DNA from: Methanopyrus sp. SNP6 | GTDB lineage: Archaea; JAADCQ01; Methanopyri; Methanopyrales; Methanopyraceae | Direction of reading: 5' to 3' | NCBI RefSeq assembly: GCF_002201895.1 | Contig: NZ_CP019436.1 | Span: 1,339,867 to 1,403,866 of the forward strand | DNA: 64,000 bases | Shown: in pieces, positions 43,919 to 52,803 of the stretch | How the letters are laid out: each line of letters opens with the position of its first letter | Numbering within the stretch: position 1 is the stretch's first letter | The notes under the pieces: generated by a model | Told to the model about the DNA's origin: nothing | The model's database searches: none | The model's input: the letters and a program-made list of their open reading frames with translations, nothing else | Made by a program: the position numbers and the translations under genes

Positions 43919-44876
43919 GTGAGTTTCGATGATCTCCTGGAAACTCCCGTCGACAGGAGGACGTTCTTGAAGCTTGCGTTCACAGGCGTGTTGTCCGTCC
44001 TGGTGTCGGAGGAACCTGTTCGGGCGCTGATTAAATCCGTCCCGAGGTCCGTGGCCATGGTTTTCGGAGGGTCGTGTGGAGGTTGTACCACGACGTTGGT
44101 CGAGATCGGTATTGATCTCAAGGCGCTCGCCAACGCAGATCCCGTGTTCGGAACTCTCAGGCGCTCATTGATCTACTGTCCCAGTTTCACAGATCGATCA
44201 TTGGATGATTTTCTCCGACTGAGCAGTGTAGACGTTACGCTGATCACGGGAAGTGTAGGGCCCACAATCCACGATTTCGAGACAGTTGTGGAACACGCAC
44301 GTGAAATCTCCAATACGGTGATAGCAGTGGGTAACTGCGCGTGGACGGCCGGAGTGAACCGTCTGAGTCCGTACGGGTTGAGACCTGTATCCGACGCGGT
44401 TGTGGTGGACGAGTACGTGCCGGGGTGCCCTCCCAGGCCTGAGCACATCTGGTACGCCATGACCGGCGGAGCCATCGGTGAGCCACCATCTTCGACGGAG
44501 CTGGGAGGTAGTCGCTCCGAACCGGGGTTCAAGACCGTATGTAGGACGTGTGTGTGGCGTAGGACGAGGAAGATTGCGAACACCTTAGCCGAACCCGGAT
44601 GTAGGGGAGCTATCGGCTGCAAAGGGGGCTGAAACCCCAAACTGCGCGGCCTCGAAAAGCACCGCCGGTGTTTCACCGTGCACGGCGACGGGCGACCTGT
44701 GCATCGGGTGTTACTCGGATCAGTTCCCTAAGCTGCCGTTCTACGAGTACCTGGCCCGAGTGCCGTCGAAGCCCGTGACCACAACGGAGAAGGGTCCCTC
44801 TACCATCCCCGTACCGTTCGTCGGTATCCCGGCTTACCATAGTATTGCCGAGTTCTTCAGGAACTTGCTCCAATGA
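43919..44876 (+). CDS. Tat-exported [NiFe]-hydrogenase small subunit, frameshifted
   Basis: Start GTG 43919 gives a twin-arginine signal (DRRTFLKLAF, residues 12-21) and a hydrophobic stretch. The Fe-S ligand motifs follow: GGSCGGCTTTLVE, AVGNCAWTAG, VPGCPPRPEH. The first frame stops at 44632 after GCKGG. One frame over it continues GCKGAETPNCAASKSTAG, LCIGCYSDQFPKLPFY to TGA 44876, exactly the C-terminal cluster region of group 1 hydrogenases. One extra G in the run AAAGGGGGCT explains the break. Unless recoded or a sequence error, the subunit is truncated and lacks two clusters. Confidence 0.8.
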
Positions 44877-44891
44877 TTGGGGGAATGACGG

Positions 44892-46496
44892 GTGGGTAAA
44901 GTGGAAGTGCGCCCACTGACACGGGTCGAGCATCACTGTGAACTCCTACTGCTGGAGGAGAACGGTGTGGTAGTCGGGAGGAACATCGAGCGGGACGGGA
45001 AGCTGAATCACTTCGACCCTGAAGGCAGGTACCCGAAGTATGTGGTCACCGACCTCCGTGGGATCCAGGAAATCGCGAAAGGGAAGGAGCCGGAGGACGT
45101 TCCGAAGCTCGTCTCCCGCGTCTGTGGTCCATGTTCCTTAGCCCATTGTTTAGCCTCCGTTCAGGCTGTCGAGGACGCATACGACACAGTCCTCCCTACC
45201 ACCGCCTGGAAGGTTAGGCGGTTCCTATGTGCAATTCACACAATTCAAGACCATCTACTGTGGTCGCTACTGATCTCGAGGGACTTCCTACCCGACACCG
45301 TGGTCGACGACCTCTACGACCAATTCGTGAAGTATCACGGCGACGCGCAGGCGTTGGTGGCGGTCTTTACGGGTAAGCCGGTGCATCCCGCCTCCGTGTG
45401 CGTGGGTGGCTACACGGGAGACGTAGAGAAGCTGTCGAGCCTCTACTCGACCGTGAGGAGCAGGTTGGAGTCGATGCAGTCCTTCCTCGAGTCGGTAATA
45501 CCGACCTTCTGGAAGTACCTGAGCGCGTATCTGCCGGACGACGTCGGCGATCGTCCCGCTCACATGATCAGCTCGGGTACTCCGTTCTATTCCGGTCTAA
45601 CCTCAGGATACGTCCACCCGTACCTTGCGACGTCCGGAGGTGTACTGATAGCCGACACCAAGGACCAGGGGAGCGTGGAGCGTGCCCGACTGGTGCCGTT
45701 CTACCACGATAGGGTGGGTAAAATAAAGCTGGCTCGGGGGTCGAACCTGAACGAGCGATGCTACTCCTACTCCGAAGTCGGATATTACGAGTGGAACGGT
45801 ACCAAGTACGCGTGCGAGGCGGGACCGTTAGCCAGGTTAGCGGTAGCTTACAAAGCTGGGGATGAAAACGTCAGGTGGTTCCTGGACTCTTGGAGTGAGA
45901 AGCTTGACGTGGAAGTGTGGGGACTCTTGAAACCGTGTGCCCGTAACAGGAACATGGCGAGAATACTGGAGGCGTTGCTCCTGACGCGTCTGGCCTTGCA
46001 CTGGATAGACGACCTCCCAACCACGGGCTCCACGTACAAGGATCCCTCGCGCCGCTCCGGGTGCTTTGGCACCGGTGTCATCGAGGCTCCGAGGGGAACC
46101 CTGATCCACAAGGTGTCCATCGGGTCGGACGGCAAGGTGGTAGGTTACGAGATAATCACGCCGACAAACCTCAACCACGCGCCGATCGAGGAGTCCATGG
46201 TCGGGGAAAGAGTGTACATCGACGAGAAACTGGCGGCCGTGAAGCGTCAGGTGTCCGAATCCGAGCGCCTGCTGCTCGGGGATGCGTGTAGGGCGGCTCG
46301 GAGCTTCAACCCGTGCAACTCCTGTGCGTCCCACACAATCGTGAAGGTGGTGAAGAAGAGGGGTGGACGAACTCCCGGATACCGGTACATCAGGCCGGCA
46401 CTCTACAAAGAAGAAGCCTGTGTGGTACGGTATATGTTGCCCTGTTCGTACCTACTCTTCCTCATCGGGGCAGCTTTTTCATACATAGTGTTTTGA
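44892..46496 (+). CDS. [NiFe]-hydrogenase large subunit fused at its end to tatC
   Basis: Group 1 large subunit with the nickel motif RVCGPCSLAH (about residues 76-85). The C-terminal motif is NPCNSCASH, where the usual first residue is Asp. After TIVKVVKKRGG the sequence turns into a TatC segment (YRYIRPALYKEE, then LLFLIGAAFSY) and stops at 46496. The normal short C-terminal peptide removed by a maturation protease is therefore replaced by about 40 foreign residues. This points to a deletion that joined the hydrogenase gene to the inside of tatC. Activity is doubtful. Confidence 0.82.
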   Translation: MGKVEVRPLTRVEHHCELLLLEENGVVVGRNIERDGKLNHFDPEGRYPKYVVTDLRGIQEIAKGKEPEDVPKLVSRVCGPCSLAHCLASVQAVEDAYDTVLPTTAWKVRRFLCAIHTIQDHLLWSLLISRDFLPDTVVDDLYDQFVKYHGDAQALVAVFTGKPVHPASVCVGGYTGDVEKLSSLYSTVRSRLESMQSFLESVIPTFWKYLSAYLPDDVGDRPAHMISSGTPFYSGLTSGYVHPYLATSGGVLIADTKDQGSVERARLVPFYHDRVGKIKLARGSNLNERCYSYSEVGYYEWNGTKYACEAGPLARLAVAYKAGDENVRWFLDSWSEKLDVEVWGLLKPCARNRNMARILEALLLTRLALHWIDDLPTTGSTYKDPSRRSGCFGTGVIEAPRGTLIHKVSIGSDGKVVGYEIITPTNLNHAPIEESMVGERVYIDEKLAAVKRQVSESERLLLGDACRAARSFNPCNSCASHTIVKVVKKRGGRTPGYRYIRPALYKEEACVVRYMLPCSYLLFLIGAAFSYIVF

Positions 46497-46832
46497 AGGT
46501 CTCTATAAGGGTGTTGTACTCGTTTGCCCCCGGAGTAGGTGCCGAACCCTTCATGTCGCTTGAAGAGTTCGTATCCTTCGTGGTAACCGTGATCTTCATC
46601 ATGGGAATCGTGTTTCAGCTTCCCTTGATAACTTACTTAGCCGCACGCTCAGGGCTGATAGATCCCGAGACGCTCAAGAGGCGCAGGAAAGAGGTGTGTG
46701 GCGGTACTGACGATAGCAGGCGTAGTCACCCCAGACCCTACCCCGTGTACGCAAGTGCTGGTATCGGTCCCCGTACTGCTCCTCTACGAGGTAGGGGTGC
46801 TAACCGCGAAAAAGGAGGTGAAAAGAGGATGA
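46375..46832 (+). pseudogene. tatC: Truncated tatC (Sec-independent translocase)
   Basis: Three frames in series read as the C-terminal two-thirds of TatC. First, IRPALYKEEACVVRYMLPC and LLFLIGAAFSYIVF (shared with the hydrogenase frame). After a lost base near 46495-46515 comes LYSFAPGVGAEPFMSLEEF and IVFQLPLITYLAARSGLI. After an extra base near 46695 comes AVLTIAGVVTPDPTPCTQVL and PVLLLYEVGVL, ending at TGA 46830. The first ~90 residues, with the conserved N-terminal signal-binding part, are missing. It cannot work as it stands. Confidence 0.75.
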
Positions 46833-47020
46833 TAGGAGGGTTGGGTACCTCGGAACTGCTGTTGATCCTGGCGGTGATATTGCTCCTGTTCGGCCCGAAG
46901 AAGCTTCCAGAACTGGCACGTGCGATAGGGGAGGCGGTAGGGGAGTACAGGCGAGCGCAGCGGCGCGTCGAGTGGGAGTTGGAGGCTGAGGAGCGTCGAA
47001 AGGAGAAGCGGGATGACTAA
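46829..47020 (+). CDS. tatA: TatA, Tat pore component
   Basis: The 63-residue protein is a complete TatA: short N-terminus, one helix (ELLLILAVILLLFGPKKLP), the FGPKKLPELARAIG hinge and an amphipathic charged tail. ATG 46829 overlaps the tatC stop (ATGA), with AAAGGAGGTG ahead of it. It is intact while tatC is broken, which suggests that decay of this locus is recent or that another TatC exists elsewhere. Confidence 0.88.
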   Translation: MIGGLGTSELLLILAVILLLFGPKKLPELARAIGEAVGEYRRAQRRVEWELEAEERRKEKRDD

Positions 47021-47712
47021 TCGGACCTAAGAAGTACGCGTTCCACCTCGGGGAGCTCGTCCGGGGTGTTGACGTTCAGGAGTTCGGCGTCGTCCCGGGG
47101 TGGTACGACCCGGAAGGTCAGACCGCACTCCCGGAGAACCGGGTTCAGGTTGAGAGCGTTGGGACCGCGGACGTCGGCGGCGAGTTCTTCAATCGTTTCT
47201 AGGAACTCGAGGACGGCGTCCTTCCGGAGGGCGAGCGGCGGCCCGTGACCTAGGAGATCGTCGCCGGAGATCTCCTCGTCCGGGGCGCCACGATCGAGTA
47301 CAGAGGCCCCGTGTTCGGCGGCGGTCTCGGCGAGACGACGCATGGTCTCGGCCGTGACGGTGGGCTGATCGCCGGCGAGGATAAGACTTACGTCGGCGTC
47401 GGAGCGTCGGAGGAGGTTGGCTGTAGTACAGGCCATGGGGACGTCGACGGGGTCGTTGAGGACGGGGCGTGCGGGTACGGTCGCGTGCCGCCGGACGACG
47501 TCCCAGACGAGTCCTGCGTCGTAACCGAGACCGACGAGGAGCTCGTCGACGACGCTGGAGGCCCGCTCGACGACCCAGGCGACCATGGGCTTACCGGCGA
47601 CTGGGTACACGAGCTTACTCACGGGCTCCTCACCGCGCTCCTCGAGGGCCTCGCGGAAGCGGGTGGAACGTCCGGCCGCGAGCACACACGCGGCGACCCT
47701 CAAGGTCCTCAC
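47017..47712 (-). CDS. MobA/MocA-like nucleotidyltransferase
   Basis: The 231-residue GT-A fold NTP transferase has CVLAAGRSTRF at residues ~9-19, KLVYPVAGKPMVAWVVE, and the metal-site LILAGDQPTVTAETM. Relatives add GMP or CMP to molybdopterin or make activated phospho-compounds. It overlaps the end of the GTPase gene (GTGA at 47709-47712) and converges with tatA (4-base overlap). Substrate not predictable. Confidence 0.85.
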   Translation of the reverse strand: MRTLRVAACVLAAGRSTRFREALEERGEEPVSKLVYPVAGKPMVAWVVERASSVVDELLVGLGYDAGLVWDVVRRHATVPARPVLNDPVDVPMACTTANLLRRSDADVSLILAGDQPTVTAETMRRLAETAAEHGASVLDRGAPDEEISGDDLLGHGPPLALRKDAVLEFLETIEELAADVRGPNALNLNPVLRECGLTFRVVPPRDDAELLNVNTPDELPEVERVLLRSD

Positions 47713-48875
47713 CCGTGGAGTTCGACGACGTCACCGTCCTCCAGGACGTGATCACGCCCGACCATCATACCGTCTTTTTTGACGGACTTACCCCAGACGC
47801 GGGCGTACTTGAGGTTCTTAGCTAGGTCGGAGTGTATCTCTCGGGCGACGTCCTCGACCGTAGCGCCTTTAGTTAGGACTATTGGCGGCTTCTGCGGTTT
47901 CCCACCGGGTTTCTTCGTGTAGACCCGAATGATGCCGAGCGTATCGTAGAGGCGACGCTTGAACTCGTCCAGGTTGATGCCCTTCTCGGCGGAGACGGGG
48001 ACGACGGGGAGGTCGAACTCCAGGTCATCGACGCGTTCCACGAGCCGCTCGTACGATTCCTTTGAACCCGGCGCGTCGCCCTTATTGGCGACCAGGAGGG
48101 CCGGCTTGTATTCGATGCGCTTGTCGAGGGCGTCCGCAACATCTTCGAGGGTGATACCGTCCTCCTCGATGATGACGACGGCGCTGTGGATCCCGGCATC
48201 GTGGAGGAGCTCCTTGACGTCGTTCGGGTCGCAGTCGAGGCGATCCTCGCCGCGTATCTCGATACCGCCGGTGACGCGTTCCTCGATGGTGACGGCGGGC
48301 GGGTCCTGGTTGAGCTTGATGGCCGCCGACTCGAGCTCGCGGAGTACCGTCTCGAGTTGTTCGACGGGGTCTTCGGTGAGGTCTATAATCAGACAGAGCG
48401 CGTCGGCGTTGCGGATGACACCGACGAACTTGGAGCCGTCACCGCGGGTGAACCCCTCGTAGATCGGCGGGATCTCAACCAGTTGTATCTGAACGTCCTT
48501 GTATTCCATCATACCGGGCACGGGCTCCTTGGTCGTGTAAGGATAGGGGGCGGTGTCGGGGTCGGCGTTGGTGAGCTCGCGGAGGAGTGTGGACTTACCG
48601 GCGTTGGGGGGTCCGACGAGGGCGACTTGGGCCGCACCCTCCTTCTTCACGTTGTAATCGGGCCCACCACCCGACTTCTGCTGACGGCGCTTCTCGACCT
48701 CCTCGCGGAGCTTGGCTAGTCTACGCTTGAGTAGGGCACGAAGGTTCTCGGTTCCCTTGTGCTTGGGGACGACGGCGAGCATTTCCTCGGTGATCCTAAG
48801 CTTCTCCTCAGGGGAGCTGGCCTTCCGGTACTTCTCCTCGAGCTCGTGGTACTCGAGGGGTAGGTTGGCGGGCAC
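47709..48875 (-). CDS. Obg/DRG-family GTPase with TGS domain
   Basis: This GTPase has an N-terminal helical region (LPLEYHELEEKYRKASSPEEK), the G1 loop LVGPPNAGKSTLLRELTNADPD, G3 region VEIPPIYEGF in a modified form, G4 LLVANKGDA, and a C-terminal TGS domain (PIVLTKGATVEDVAREIHSDL). DRG-type GTPases act in ribosome function. GTG 48875 follows GGGGGTGACT and falls just after the MarC stop; a start at 48905 would overlap it. Confidence 0.92.
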   Translation of the reverse strand: MPANLPLEYHELEEKYRKASSPEEKLRITEEMLAVVPKHKGTENLRALLKRRLAKLREEVEKRRQQKSGGGPDYNVKKEGAAQVALVGPPNAGKSTLLRELTNADPDTAPYPYTTKEPVPGMMEYKDVQIQLVEIPPIYEGFTRGDGSKFVGVIRNADALCLIIDLTEDPVEQLETVLRELESAAIKLNQDPPAVTIEERVTGGIEIRGEDRLDCDPNDVKELLHDAGIHSAVVIIEEDGITLEDVADALDKRIEYKPALLVANKGDAPGSKESYERLVERVDDLEFDLPVVPVSAEKGINLDEFKRRLYDTLGIIRVYTKKPGGKPQKPPIVLTKGATVEDVAREIHSDLAKNLKYARVWGKSVKKDGMMVGRDHVLEDGDVVELHG

Positions 48876-48879
48876 ACAG

Positions 48880-49482
48880 TCACCCCCGCACGAAGGCGCT
48901 GACACCGTCGAGGACCATCTGAACGCCGATCGCCGCGAGCAGGACCCCCATGACGCGCGTAAGGACTCGGATGCCGGAGCGACCGAGGAACCGGGCGAGA
49001 CGCTCCGCGGCTCGGAAGATCACCAAGGTGAGGAGCATGACGATGAGGCAGGCCAGCATCGTCTCGAGGCGACCATGACGGTGGAGCATGATGATCACAG
49101 TGACGATTGCGCCGGGACCCGCGAGGAGGGGCGTTCCAAGGGGGACGTAAGCCACGTCGATGCGTGACTCCGGTTCTATGCGGAAGCCCGTGGGATCTCC
49201 CTCGACCATACCGAAGGATGCGCGGAGTAAGAGGACACCGCCGGCTATCATGAGTGCCTCGACGGAGATCCCGAGGTAATCGAGCGTTGCTTTACCGGCG
49301 ACCGCGAAGCCGAGGATGAGCACGGCGGCGAATGCGACGGCTCTATGGACGACGCGTACGCGATCCCGTGGTCGGAGTTCCGAAGTGACCGCGAGGAGCG
49401 CCGGCACGTTCCCGATGGGGTCGACGACCACGAAGAGCTCGATTACACCCTTGAGCACGCTGTACGGGTCCAAGACCTTCAA
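48880..49482 (-). CDS. MarC-family membrane protein
   Basis: The 200-residue protein has six hydrophobic helices with the family hallmarks FVVVDPIGNVPALLAVT near the N-terminus, AGGVLLLRASFGMVEGD and VPLGTPLLAGPGAIVTVII. The function of UPF0056/MarC proteins is unknown. Start TTG 49482, divergent from ilvD across 56 bases. Confidence 0.92.
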   Translation of the reverse strand: MKVLDPYSVLKGVIELFVVVDPIGNVPALLAVTSELRPRDRVRVVHRAVAFAAVLILGFAVAGKATLDYLGISVEALMIAGGVLLLRASFGMVEGDPTGFRIEPESRIDVAYVPLGTPLLAGPGAIVTVIIMLHRHGRLETMLACLIVMLLTLVIFRAAERLARFLGRSGIRVLTRVMGVLLAAIGVQMVLDGVSAFVRG

Positions 49483-49492
49483 CCCCAGCCAT

Positions 49493-49505
49493 AAGCGTTT
49501 AACTT
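49493..49505 (+). promoter_or_regulatory. Candidate ilvD TATA box
   Basis: AAGCGTTTAACTT lies about 39 bases before TTG 49539, suggesting a leader of about 14 bases with a GGGGGGGTC ribosome site. The reverse complement could serve marC. Confidence 0.45.
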
Positions 49506-49538
49506 ACGCGCCTCTGGGTTGGCCGGGGGGGTCTCCGG

Positions 49539-51188
49539 TTGCGCAGTGGTGATATCAAGGAGGGCGTAGAACGGACGCCGCACCGGGCGCTGCTTCGTGC
49601 GTGCGGACTCACTGACGAGGAGATTGACCGACCGTTCGTCGCAGTAGTGAACACGTACTCGGAGGTCGTCCCGGGACACATGCACTTGGACAAGGTGGCG
49701 GAGGCCGTCAAAGCCGGGATCCGCATGGCCGGCGGGGTACCGTTCGAGGTCGAGACGATCGCCCTGTGCGACGGTATCGCGATGAACACTCCCGGTATGA
49801 AATATTCCCTCCCGAGCCGTGAGCTCGTGGCCGATACTATCGAGACCGTGATCGAGGCGCACCGGTTCGACGGGTTCGTGGCGATCGTCTCGTGCGATAA
49901 GATGGTGCCTGGAGCGTTGATGGTGGCGGCGCGGCTGGACCTACCCGCGGCGGTCGTGACCGGGGGCCCGATGGAACCCGGGCGCGTGGACGGCGAGCGG
50001 GTCGACCTGATCGATGCGTTCGAGGCGGTGGGAGCGTACGAGAAGGGGAAGATCTCGGAGGAAGAACTCGAGGAGCTGGAGCGGCGCGCGTGTCCTGGAC
50101 CCGGATCCTGTGCTGGGATGTTCACGGCGAACACGATGGCGTGCATGACCGAGGTGCTGGGAATGTCTGAGTTCAACTGCGCTGCGACCCCGGCGACGGA
50201 GGCGGAGAAGCTGCGGGTCGCGAAGCTTACGGGCATGCGGATCGTGGAGGCGATCAGGGAGGGGATCACAGCACGGGACGTGCTCACGCGGGAGGCCTTC
50301 CTGGACGCGATCCGTGTCGATATGGCGCTGGGTGGGAGCACTAACACCGTGCTGCATCTGCTCGCGATCGCGCGTGAGGCCGACGTCGAGCTCTCACTCG
50401 ACGACTTCGACGAGCTGAGTAGGGAGACGCCGCATCTATGCGCAATGCGTCCGGGTGGCCCCTACACGATGCGGGATTTGTACGAAGCGGGTGGCGTCCC
50501 CGCGGTCATGAAGGAACTGGCGGACGACCTGCACCTGGACAGGATCGACTTCGCAGGTCGATCGATGCGAGAACGGGTCGAACTGGCCGAGGTGAAGGAT
50601 CGCGAGGTGATCAGGCCGAAGGAGGATCCCGTGCGTGAGGAAGGTGGTATCGTCGTCCTGTACGGGAACCTCGCCCCGAAGGGAGCGGTTATCAAGACGG
50701 CGGCGCTCTCGGAGGAAATGTACGAGCACGAGGGTCCGGCGGTGGTGTTCGACTCGGAGGAGGAAGCGACGGAGGCTATATTGAACGGCGATATCGACTC
50801 GGGTGACGTGGTCGTGATCAGGTACGAAGGTCCCGCCGGCGGTCCCGGAATGCGTGAGATGCTCACACCTACGGCGGCACTGTGCGGGATGGGACTGGAC
50901 GACTCCGTGGCGCTCGTGACGGATGGGAGGTTCTCCGGCGGTACGCGAGGTCCGTGCGTGGGGCACGTGTCACCGGAGGCGTACCGGGGCGGACCGATCG
51001 CGGTCGTGGAGGATGGAGATACAGTCCGACTCGACGTGCGGGAGCGACGGCTCGAGGTGGACGTCGAGGACGAGGAACTGGAGGCCAGGTTGGAGGAGTG
51101 GGAGCCCCCGGAGGACGAAGTCACGGGGTACTTGAGGAGGTACAGGGAGCTCGTCCGCGGAGCCGATGAAGGGGCCGTACTGCGGTGA
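49539..51188 (+). CDS. ilvD: Dihydroxy-acid dehydratase
   Basis: The 549-residue Fe-S dehydratase of valine/isoleucine synthesis. Cluster ligands are in [11 protein letters not shown] and [17 protein letters not shown]; other motifs are [29 protein letters not shown], and [25 protein letters not shown] 49539 follows a GGGGGGG Shine-Dalgarno. The stop overlaps cbiC (GTGA). Full length for the family. Confidence 0.97.
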   Translation: MRSGDIKEGVERTPHRALLRACGLTDEEIDRPFVAVVNTYSEVVPGHMHLDKVAEAVKAGIRMAGGVPFEVETIALCDGIAMNTPGMKYSLPSRELVADTIETVIEAHRFDGFVAIVSCDKMVPGALMVAARLDLPAAVVTGGPMEPGRVDGERVDLIDAFEAVGAYEKGKISEEELEELERRACPGPGSCAGMFTANTMACMTEVLGMSEFNCAATPATEAEKLRVAKLTGMRIVEAIREGITARDVLTREAFLDAIRVDMALGGSTNTVLHLLAIAREADVELSLDDFDELSRETPHLCAMRPGGPYTMRDLYEAGGVPAVMKELADDLHLDRIDFAGRSMRERVELAEVKDREVIRPKEDPVREEGGIVVLYGNLAPKGAVIKTAALSEEMYEHEGPAVVFDSEEEATEAILNGDIDSGDVVVIRYEGPAGGPGMREMLTPTAALCGMGLDDSVALVTDGRFSGGTRGPCVGHVSPEAYRGGPIAVVEDGDTVRLDVRERRLEVDVEDEELEARLEEWEPPEDEVTGYLRRYRELVRGADEGAVLR

Positions 51189-51784
51189 CTCTCGGAGAGC
51201 GGACAGGTCGGGGCCGTTCGATCGCCGAGCGCAGCCTCGAGCGGTGGATCGAGAAGCTCGGTGAGCCCGAGAACTTGGAGGACCTTCTCTCCCTCCGCAT
51301 ATCTCATGCCACGTGGGATCCGTTCGTGTCGGAGACCCTGAGGATCGAGCCCTCGGAAGAAGCCGTCGTGGAGGGTTTGGAGTCCGCTGAAGTAGTGGCG
51401 GTGGACGTGGGTATGGTGGCGGCCGGAATCCGTCGATCGGTAGATCGCATCGGGTTGGAAACCGTCATCGCCTCGGAGGTCGGCGAGCGGGTCCACGAGG
51501 ACACTGTAACCGGGGATGGCATGCGTCGGATCCTGGAGGACCACCGGAACGTGGCGGTCGTCGTCGGGAACGCCCCGACGGCCGCGGAAAAGGTCGCCGA
51601 GTACCCGGAGTCGATCGCTGTATCGGTCCTGTTCCCGGTGGGGATCGGTGCGATAGAGACGAAGCGAGCCGCGGTGGACGCCGGGGTTCCGGTAGTAACG
51701 AACGTCTCAGTCCGCGGTGGAACACCGCTCGCGGTAGCGGCGTTCAACGCCCTGGTGGACTACGTCACCGGAAACGCTCTTTGA
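51185..51784 (+). CDS. cbiC: Cobalt-precorrin-8 methylmutase CbiC
   Basis: The 199-residue enzyme moves the C11 methyl group in anaerobic cobalamin synthesis. It shows the catalytic-His region [33 protein letters not shown] and [18 protein letters not shown] 51185 overlaps the ilvD stop. Methanogens need corrinoids for methyl transfer. The 3' end overlaps convergent purE by 20 bases. Confidence 0.95.
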   Translation: MTLGERTGRGRSIAERSLERWIEKLGEPENLEDLLSLRISHATWDPFVSETLRIEPSEEAVVEGLESAEVVAVDVGMVAAGIRRSVDRIGLETVIASEVGERVHEDTVTGDGMRRILEDHRNVAVVVGNAPTAAEKVAEYPESIAVSVLFPVGIGAIETKRAAVDAGVPVVTNVSVRGGTPLAVAAFNALVDYVTGNAL

Positions 51785-52250
51785 TCGTGTCGTCGTCCCT
51801 GGCCACTTGCTTCTTCATCTCTTCCCTGTATTCCTCCAAGAAGGACCTGGTGTCCTCGTTCTCCAGCGCCAGGATCTGCAAGGCTAATAGAGCCGCGTTC
51901 TCCCCACGATCCACGCCGACGACCGCCACCGGTACGCCCGGAGGCATCTGCACGGTCGAGAGGAGCGCGTCCAGGCCACCCAGTTTCGCCTCCACCGGCA
52001 CAGCGATCACGGGCTTCAGGGTCTTGGCGGCGATCACACCAGGTAGATGAGCTGCCAGACCCGCGATCGCAATGTACACCTTCACGTCGGGCTCGTACTC
52101 CTCGATCAGATCGTCGATACGCTCCGGAGTCCGGTGAGCGGAGGTCACCCGCACGTCGTAATCGACGCCGGCTCGGTCGAGAACCTTAGCGGCCTTCTCG
52201 GCAACGTCCCGATCGCTCCTACTTCCCAGAACGATCAGAACGTCGACCAT
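51765..52250 (-). CDS. purE: N5-carboxyaminoimidazole ribonucleotide mutase PurE
   Basis: The 161-residue purine enzyme has [29 protein letters not shown], and [40 protein letters not shown] charged 30-residue tail extends past the usual end. Whether it uses CO2 directly (class II) or N5-CAIR (class I) cannot be told by eye. It lies 6 bases after the DedA-like gene. Confidence 0.95.
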   Translation of the reverse strand: MVDVLIVLGSRSDRDVAEKAAKVLDRAGVDYDVRVTSAHRTPERIDDLIEEYEPDVKVYIAIAGLAAHLPGVIAAKTLKPVIAVPVEAKLGGLDALLSTVQMPPGVPVAVVGVDRGENAALLALQILALENEDTRSFLEEYREEMKKQVARDDDTIKERFR

Positions 52251-52256
52251 TCCCGG

Positions 52257-52799
52257 TCACCCCGTACTCATGAGCATCTTCAGGACCTTTGGCCCCAGAT
52301 AGTAGGAAATCCAGTTGCGGACTGTCTCGGACTGGGCTACGTATCCCAGGAATAAGAACCGTAGGAAACGACCCATCACGACTGCGGTTATAAACAGTCG
52401 CAGGTCCATCTCCACCAGGCCGGCGCCGATCGTGAACGGCTTGAACGGGACGAACTGCAGGAGACCGGCCAGGAAGACGGCGGCCCAGGCGGAGAACCTG
52501 TGCTCGGTCAGTTTGGACTCGGCCCTCGTCAGGTTGGCCTCGCCCACCATCCTGACGGCGATCGGTCGTCCTCCGAAGTAACCGATCGCGTACCCGAGCA
52601 GGCTACCTGCGATCGAGGAGAGAGTCACGAGAGTCGCCAGAACCCACGGGTTCATCCGCATCGCGAACGGGAAGACGAACGGTTCTGGCGGGACAGGGAG
52701 CACGCTGCACTCCAGGGCGGTAATCACGAGCATCCCTGGTAGGCCCATGGCCCGCTCGAAGTCCATGAAGTAAGCCACGAGCGTCTCCGTGATCGACAT
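52257..52799 (-). CDS. DedA/SNARE-associated (YqaA-like) membrane protein
   Basis: The 180-residue protein has four or five hydrophobic helices and the family features ITALECSVLPVPPEPFVFP, GSLLGYAIGYFGGRP and LAGLLQFVPFKPFTIGAGL. It belongs to the YqaA branch of DedA flippase-like proteins, whose bacterial relatives handle polyprenyl-phosphate or phospholipid turnover. ATG 52799 is preferred because it follows the apgM stop by 4 bases; the frame is open to 52841. Confidence 0.85.
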   Translation of the reverse strand: MSITETLVAYFMDFERAMGLPGMLVITALECSVLPVPPEPFVFPFAMRMNPWVLATLVTLSSIAGSLLGYAIGYFGGRPIAVRMVGEANLTRAESKLTEHRFSAWAAVFLAGLLQFVPFKPFTIGAGLVEMDLRLFITAVVMGRFLRFLFLGYVAQSETVRNWISYYLGPKVLKMLMSTG

Positions 52800-52803
52800 C
52801 CGA

